Positions 57,932 through 64,000 of a stretch of DNA of 64,000 nt are shown here, piece after piece (within the stretch, counting starts at the first letter, position 1; each line of letters begins with the position of its first letter). The DNA comes from Hirundichthys speculiger. Its lineage: Eukaryota; Chordata; Actinopteri; Beloniformes; Exocoetidae. Made by a program: the position numbers and the translations under genes. The stretch spans positions 1,833,001 through 1,897,000 of the forward strand of contig JAGFBZ010000178.1 of the NCBI GenBank assembly GCA_018398805.1. The letters are read 5' to 3'. The notes beneath the pieces were generated by a model. That model ran no database searches, was not told where the DNA came from, and was given only the letters and a program-made list of their open reading frames with translations.

Positions 57932-58430
57932 ATTATTCTTCTACTTCTTCTTCTCCTGCTTCTTCATCATTGTCGTTTTATTGACAGACTGGATGTAGCT
58001 TTGGTGTAAGGCCGCCCCTCACAGTCTGAAGACATAACTGCAGTCAAGGGGTGTCCCATTTCTAAGTCGCAAGATAGTCCTTATACTTAACTTAGAGGGC
58101 CAATGATTGAGGGTTAAGGGAGGAATTGGAATCGGCCCATAGTCTCAGATTTTAAGAGAATAAAGTTTATTAATTAATACTATTGCTTGATCTTAACTAA
58201 AATGGAAACCTGACACGAACCTTACCTTCAGTATGGTACCATACTTCCTAAAAAAGATTAAATTATTAAAATGTTATCTCTGTGTGATTTTTTAAGTAAG
58301 TAAGTGTACAATGAAAGTTGTTTTATGAATAACCTGATTGTCTTTATCATATTTTTATTTTTCCAAAATGATATTTGGAACATAGGGGTCGTCTTATAAT
58401 CAGAGTCATCCTATATTCAGACCAAGACAA
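57181..58430. mobile_element. TA-flanked MITE (CCGTACTGGCCC family) with nested element
   Basis: Left CCGTACTGGCCCGAATATAG and right CTATATTCAGACCAAGACAA are imperfect inverted repeats with TA on both sides (57179-57180 and 58431-58432). GGGGTCGTCTTATAAT occurs, inverted, near each end. The element was split by 57569-58138. Confidence 0.78.
57569..58138. mobile_element. Nested Harbinger-like MITE with ATA duplication
   Basis: Termini GGGTGAATTCCAACTCCTCC and GGAGGAATTGGAATCGGCCC, both followed inward by CTTAACCCTCAATC or its inverse. ATA flanks both sides (57566-57568 and 58139-58141), fitting a 3-bp target duplication. At 57793 ATGGCGCCGAAAAAAGC leads to a GTAAG donor, like a lone first exon. 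An (AT)n run is at 57881-57927. The superfamily is inferred from the 3-bp duplication and is uncertain. Confidence 0.65.
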
Positions 58431-58432
58431 TA

Positions 58433-59178
58433 AGCCATCTGGGAATTACCATCTTAAAAACCTAATAATGTCACCTTCAGGTGTAATTAGAGCTTCTTTG
58501 TAGGCCGGAGCAAACAAATAGATGAAACGTCTGTAACTGTCATATAAAATCAGCTTTATCACTGACGAGCGGCGCGTAAACTGTCGTAAAATACGACAGC
58601 TTTCACTTTTCAATTATATCTGACATCTTTTCTCTGTAGCACTGTGTTTTTGTGATTTAAAAGAAAAAAAAACAATCCTCATAGTGTTTTAAACAAACAC
58701 TGCTTTGTACCAGCTGTGATCCACTTTCATGACCCCTTCGCTGAAAGCTACATGTGTGACTCATGAATCCTGCTCACGGATAACAACCGTGCTGTCTAAT
58801 CTACATCTAATCTGATTTTCTTCTTTAAACATGGCCTGTGAGTATAACCGCGCTGGCAAATTCCCACAAAACATCATGAGGGCAGTTGAAAAGGAGCTAC
58901 AAAGTCCCTCTGTCGAGCCCACATGGACGGCTGAGCAGAAGACCCGGAGATGAGGAGATAGCGTGAAAACAAACGGAGAATGTGGTCTTTCCAGGAGAAG
59001 CACAGTTAAGTCTTCATAGACGCTGATGTCTTCAGCTGGCACCTTCCTGAAAAAGGTTACGTTTTACTTGAAGGTGGCCCCAGTGACACCTGCACGCATG
59101 AAAAAGCAAGAACACGGAGATCACACGAGCTCACGAGGAGAAGCATCATTGAACGTTCCTGATGTAAAGTTTTTACTG
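58433..59178. other. Unassigned DNA
   Basis: Nothing recognised. Confidence 0.5.
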
Positions 59179-59887
59179 TCTTATATCAGTGGTTCTCAAC
59201 TGGTCTGGCTTCAGGAGCCACCATCACCCTTAATGACAAGCCGTGACCCAAATCAAGGAAAATTTCCAACTTCTCAAATTTATTGAATGAACAGATTGTG
59301 CAGTTTGAATCTGAGATAGTAGAATAGAATATCACAGAATGCCAACACAAAAAAATAAGTTTATTGGTGAACCAAAATGGCAAAAACCAAAATAGCATAA
59401 CCAAAATGACTTCAAGTGGGAAACATTCCCTTTGATGCCCAATTAGCTGCATTTTAATTAAATCCAAAACACTTCACTTTAGTAACTTCAGCCTTTTTTT
59501 TAACAGACTCAACATGCACAAACATGAAATAAAAAAGTGCAACCACTGAGCAGTAGTTTCAAAAAGAACTCAAATATGTAGCATTTGCTGAGTACCCACT
59601 TCCTGAATATATAACAATTTCCTATTAAAACTATCTAGTCACTTATTTAAGCATTAATCATAAGGCTGACATCACAAACACAACATTTCAGTGACAGCCA
59701 TTTTTAAAACTCAACAGTGCTTTTATGCACAAACATGAAATAAAACAGTGCAACCACTGAGCAGTAGTTTCAAAAAGAACTCAAAATATATAGTTTTAGC
59801 TGAATAACCACTCACTGACCTTTGTCTTCAAGATAAGAAAATCCATATCTCATATATTCTTCGTTGTATCTGTGTTTTACCTGCTCA

Positions 59888-61795
59888 ACATATCGTTAGC
59901 CTCATAGCATAATTGCCTAAGTCATATTTTGGCCAAATTGAGATATCTGCCTAACTCTACTCTCCTAAGGCTGCTGCATCAATGTGTCTTATTGGCTATA
60001 TCCACAGCCAATCAGAGGGCTTGTTACATTGCATAATCACAATCTGCCTAAGTCATCGATTCGACTTAGGCATTTTTGATGCTATATACAAGATGGCAGC
60101 CCCTGAGAAAAAGAGAGCATAGCTGGCAGCAATTGAGGCATTGACTCTTCTCTTTGATTCATCTGGTAAGCTAGTTCATATTTTTTCAATTTTCAATACA
60201 GTAAATGTACTTTTAGTTGATTATAGGACTTATGTAATATAGTTTTACATTTTTTACCAGGTTAAAACACTCAATTTCTTTTCTTTTGCTTCAGGTTCAG
60301 GAAATGTACTTGATGATACTAATTTTGAGAAGGACTATAGACCTGAGAAAGAATGCCAGTCAGGAGTGACCAGTTCTGAGTGACCTGTACAAAGAATACC
60401 AGAAAGCTGCTAGTGAGAGTGGATTACGGGTTGTGAGTGAGACGTATTTCCGAAATGTTTTCAGTGAGCAAAAATACTCCGTGTTCGTACCACGAAAAGA
60501 CCAATGTGATGTATGTGTTGGTGCCAAGGTAGGAAATATAGATCAGGATACTCTTACTACTCACATGAAATTAAAGGCTCAAGCTCAAGCTGAAAAAAGT
60601 AATGATAAACAGAAATCCAGTGAGAAAGTCTCAGTGTGGACAATGGACCTTCAGTGTTCTTCTGTGCCCCAAGACAAAAGCTAGCGCGATATATTATAAA
60701 ACTAAGTTACAGATGCACAACTTCACTTGCTTCAACCTTGGTAACAAAGATGGGTACTGTTACGCCTGGGAGGAGCATGAGGGCTCCCTTAGTAGCCAGA
60801 TTTTTGCCCATCTGCAGTTCAAACACTTTAAGTTGCTCCAAGAGGCCAACCAAAATGTTGAGAAAGTCATAGTCTGGAGTGATGCCTGTGGCTACCAAAA
60901 TTGGTGTTGTACCATTGCAAATGCATACATAGATCTGGCCATGAAGCATGGTGTCACCATAGAACAAAAATTTCTGGTTGCAGGGCACACCCAAATGGAG
61001 TGTGACTCCATGCATAGCCTCATTGAACGGAGTACCTTGACAAATATTCACACTCCACGTGATTACATTGTCATCTTTCAGACTGCACATTTCCGTCCAT
61101 CCCCGAACAGGGTCACCCAGGTATACCACAACGATTTCATGAAGCTATCAGGGGCCTATGTCACCAACATCCAACCAGGTAGAAAAGCTGGTGACCCCAC
61201 AGTCCATGACCTTCGGGCTCTCCAGTACTTGGCATACGGTAGAATTCGGTACAAGTTAGATTTTGAGTCTGACTGGGAGGACCTACCTCAGCGACTCAGC
61301 ATTCCTAAAGAACCGTTCCACTGGGTCCGACTCTTTTCTGCTCAGTTACCAATTACTGTCAGGAAATTCAATGACCTGCAGGCAATGAAGCCAATACTAC
61401 CAAGAGGGGCCCACCAGTACTATGACAACCTCCCTCATCAATAGACATTGTGAAAATGCACCCGGCACCTGAGTGGGACTTAATAGCCTGGTAAATTGTG
61501 GCAAGATAAATGTAAGAAGAAAATGTAAGCAATGTAAATGTAGATGTATGTAAGAGTAAAAATGCCTAAGTCATGGCATATGTTCTGCAAGATTTGCCTA
61601 AGTCACTTTTCTTTGTGATGTAGTTCTTGTTGTTTCTTTTCTTTTTTAAGAAACGTGTTCACACATCTGTTCAAAATAACTGGCAGAGTATAAAATAAAA
61701 AGTCCTATCTGTTTTCCAGAAAAATGCGTTTTTCTGTTTTTCCAAAAACCTTAAAATATGACTTAGGCAATTATGCTATGAGGCTAACGATATGT
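59888..61795 (+). mobile_element. Transposon with 43-bp perfect inverted termini, superfamily uncertain
   Basis: 59888-59930 and 61753-61795 are perfect 43-bp inverted repeats (outer part ACATATCGTTAGCCTCATAG). Extra GCCTAAGTCAT-type copies lie just inside both ends (near 60049, 61563 and 61597). Because the ends are ATAT-palindromic, TA, AT or ATAT target duplications all fit and the true edge cannot be fixed. It carries one intron-containing gene with a poly-A signal (AATAAA at 61694). Confidence 0.88.
60093..61444 (+). pseudogene. DUF7869-like putative transposase, broken
   Basis: Proposed exon 1 is 60093-60165 (ATG, stop TAG at codon 10) and exon 2 60295-61444, joined over a 129-bp intron with GTAAGC donor and a TTTGCTTCAG acceptor. 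Frame changes occur near 60373 and 60660. Visible motifs in order: DQCDVCVGAK (Cys pair, near 60500), VWTMDLQ (60640), VIVWSDACGYQNWCC (60868) and FLVAGHTQMECDSMHSLIER (60970-61030). Spaced Asp, Asp and Glu/His positions suggest an RNase-H-like nuclease fold, and the same pattern marks the DUF7869-type proteins found in many animal mobile elements. The C-terminal 110 codons are intact. The role as transposase is inferred from the terminal repeats; family and superfamily need a profile search. An N-terminal piece seems missing. Confidence 0.6.
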
Positions 61796-62021
61796 AAACA
61801 AACGTTGCAGGTCTTTTTCTATGGTGTGAACTGGCGGGTGTCAACTCGCATTACAGGGCATTATCGCCATCTACTGTTAAGGAGTATGAGTTAAGGAGTA
61901 TACACTTTTTTTTTTTTTTTTTTAACATTTCCTTCCACAGGCAAACCCACGACCCACTGAAAACAGGTCTGCGACCCACTTTTGGGTCGTGACCCACCAG
62001 TTGAGAACCACTGTCTTATAT

Positions 62022-64000
62022 AATCCACATTTAGTCCTGACACTAATTATTTGAAGTGAAAGCGTAAACTGAGTGTGAAACACATAAAAACGTCACAGAG
62101 AATCACCAACCGCTGCACAGGTTCAGGGTTTTAGCATTTTTAAGCTCGTTGTTCGGTTACAGCCTGGGACCATGTTATTGATCTTGTCAACCTTGTCTTC
62201 CCTCACAAAACATTCAACTTGTTGTACCATAGAAAAACTCCCAAGTAAACCAATTACCCAGCATCAAATAGAAAAAAAACCAAAAAACATATCCAAAGTC
62301 AGCAATTAGTCACTTAAGCTATCAGTTAGCTCCTGAAGCTAGAAGCACAGGAGGGTCACAAGTTCAAATCCCAACACACGTTAAGATGAGTATGTAATCT
62401 ATGACATAGACGCTGTTGTGGCCGTGAACATCCCCTGCATTAAAGCTTCAGTTCACTCTGGCTGTTAAAAGGACGACATGCTTCAGACCTCAGCGGTTTA
62501 ACGACGCTTTAGAGCAGACAACGTCAAGATAAAGGCCGTCTGCCAGATGTGCAGCTGTGACGTGGCCCAGCGTGGTGGCACAAAGGCCAAGAAAAACCAC
62601 CTGGATGGAGTAAACTCTTAATTTCCCTTCTGGGATGAATAAAGTAGTTTGAATTGAAGCAGTGCCTTCAATTTTATCAGTTAAATACAATCATCTACTT
62701 CGTAATTAGCTGCAACACCGTCAACGAGCAGCTCGCTGCTAGCATGCTTGGCTAACATTGCAGTAGACGCTCAGTGACGTCGCACATGACAGATGCTCAA
62801 CTCTTGTTGGTTTGAGATTGAAGATGTGTCATTGATTATGTTCCATATAAGTGCATTTATTCTTTTACTGTAACAGTTGCTTGGCTTTAGTTACTTTGTG
62901 AGATTTTACACATATGATAGCAGATAATATTTTACAGGTGTTTTGATAATAGATTTATAAAGTCTCCTCAAAGATCTGAGCTCTAAATATTCATTGAGAC
63001 AGTGTAATGTTCTACTGAAGCTCTGGAGCCCATAAAATCCAGACCAGACTGAGTGTTAATGGAAATAATGAAACATCTGATGGAAAATTTCAACATCTTT
63101 TGTTCTCTGTGTCATGTTGTGGTTAAAGAGGGAATGCAGAAAGAAGCACAAGGAAGGCAGCTGTAAATGAAGAAAAACTGTTGATCAAAAGCACTAAATG
63201 AAGGTCCGCTGGACAGCAGATTTAATCTAAAAAATCCAAACGGAGAGGAAACGTGGAGCAGAAGCCAGATGGGTAATCCAAAGAGCAAACATGAGAGGGC
63301 TGAGGAGCGGGAAGGAACGGGCAAAACACAGGAACAACAGCGGAGATTTGGCAATTAACAAAAAAAAAAAAAAGCTGGGAAAACACAGAAAACTGAGGGA
63401 TGGGAAGATTAAAGAGGATGAGACGTGTCCAGCAGGAACATGACAAAACTGAGAAATAATCATCCGGACTCAAAACAGATGAGAAGAAAGCAAACGCAGG
63501 AGGCAAAGCCAGTGAAAATACAGAAAAGAAAGACTGTTTGGAGAGCAAAAGAGTGGGCTAAATTAGGGAGGAACATCACAAAGAGCAGAAGCTTTAGCGA
63601 AACAGATACTAACTGCAAACCACCACACTCTCCCATCACCTCTACCTTCGTCTGAGAGCTTTATTCACTGATTACTGTGCTCATGTTGAGGCTGCGCTGC
63701 TGTTCAGGTATTTAGAGCAGTTTTACATATTGTTCCCGTCCGTTCTGCACGTGTTTTATGTTGCAGGAGTCAAAGCTTTCCTGCTACCACTGAGGAATGC
63801 GGCGCATGAGCATATGGATACTGTTGATATACGGGGGCATGGGCCGAACGCTGGGCGCATGCAGACGTGCACAGCAGCGGATTCACATGTTGGAATGCAG
63901 AAGGTGCAGCTTTATACACCAGGTGATGAAAGACGTGTTTGATTAAGTCTTTAATGTTCGGAGCCAAGATTTGAGCTTAATGGATGGTGGTGATGGATGG
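62022..64000. other. Unassigned DNA with a possible SINE fragment
   Basis: 62310-62385 has a tRNA-like look with a B-box-like AAGTTCAAATCCC at 62361, and 62619-62655 ends CTTCTGGGATGAATAAAGTA, a common fish SINE/LINE tail; whether they are one element is unclear. The rest shows no gene. The last bases enter a GGTGGTGATGGATGG repeat. Confidence 0.4.

Larger units (their letters stand above)
59187..62013. mobile_element. hAT-type element with TCTTATAT target duplication, host of a nested element
   Basis: Termini CAGTGGTTCTCAACTGGT and ACCAGTTGAGAACCACTG are perfect 18-bp inverted repeats, flanked by exact TCTTATAT copies (59179-59186 and 62014-62021). About 920 bp belong to it once the insertion at 59888-61795 is removed. 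Its left part contains a direct duplication (about 59516-59608 and 59726-59825, both with AACCACTGAGCAGTAGTTTC). Confidence 0.93.

Noticed and set aside
57569..58138. CACTA-type element
   Set aside because: A 3-bp duplication would fit, but the ends do not start with CACTA.
59888..61795. Kolobok or piggyBac assignment for the 43-bp-TIR element
   Set aside because: Those use TTAA targets; no TTAA flanks this element.

Overview
The window looks like a gene-poor stretch of a teleost fish genome. I recognise no host protein-coding exon, rRNA, tRNA gene or CRISPR array. Almost everything I can name is a transposable element or simple repeat. The fish assignment rests on the kinds of elements present: fish-type Tc1 elements with TA target duplications, many hAT elements with 8-bp target duplications, a tRNA-headed SINE, retroposons ending in (TGGA)n or (AATTG)n, and Tigger/pogo-like miniature elements (MITEs). 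These sit in a moderately AT-rich background with long microsatellites. No database search was possible, so family names come from motif and terminus recognition.

Layout. 1-9.7 kb is mostly unassigned DNA with a truncated MITE-in-hAT composite at 1.2-1.9 kb. 9.73-10.72 kb is a Tigger-like MITE flanked by a ~137-bp direct duplication and carrying a retroposon insertion. 12.3-13.25 kb has a Tigger remnant with transposase C-terminus, abutting a dispersed repeat with a hairpin end. A SINE lies at 14.8 kb and a deleted Tc1 copy at 19.0-20.1 kb. 20.9-23.4 kb holds a retroposon split by a hAT MITE, a Tigger-like fragment and another hAT. 24.6-27.0 kb is a complete but frameshifted IS630-like transposon with two introns, followed by a strict 20-bp minisatellite and a SINE with perfect target duplications. 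29.4-30.2 kb is a long inverted-repeat element. 32.2-34.6 kb has a MITE, a mariner-like transposase remnant, a 15-bp minisatellite and a SINE tail. 37.5-38.7 kb is a hAT element and 39.5 kb a run of 63 G. 40-44.2 kb carries dispersed repeats, a LINE reverse-transcriptase fragment, a second Tc1 copy and a hAT. 45.5-48.1 kb has a Tigger-like MITE and a hAT carrying another MITE flanked by an exact 140-bp duplication. 50-51.4 kb is a three-level hAT nest and 52.5-54.0 kb another hAT. 56.8-58.4 kb holds TA-flanked MITEs, one with a nested Harbinger-like element. 59.2-62.0 kb is a hAT whose interior was invaded by an element with 43-bp perfect inverted repeats and a broken gene resembling the DUF7869-type transposase-like proteins.

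How they relate. The window is a record of successive insertions rather than a set of cooperating genes. Every transposase reading frame seen is broken by frameshifts, stops or deletions, so no element here looks autonomous. The best candidates for something undescribed are (1) the ~140-bp, TA-bounded direct duplications flanking one MITE family at two unrelated loci and (2) the 43-bp-TIR element at 59.9-61.8 kb. The unassigned stretches may be intronic or intergenic; one (49.64-49.88 kb) has a conserved-element look, with an RFX-type X-box and an octamer motif.
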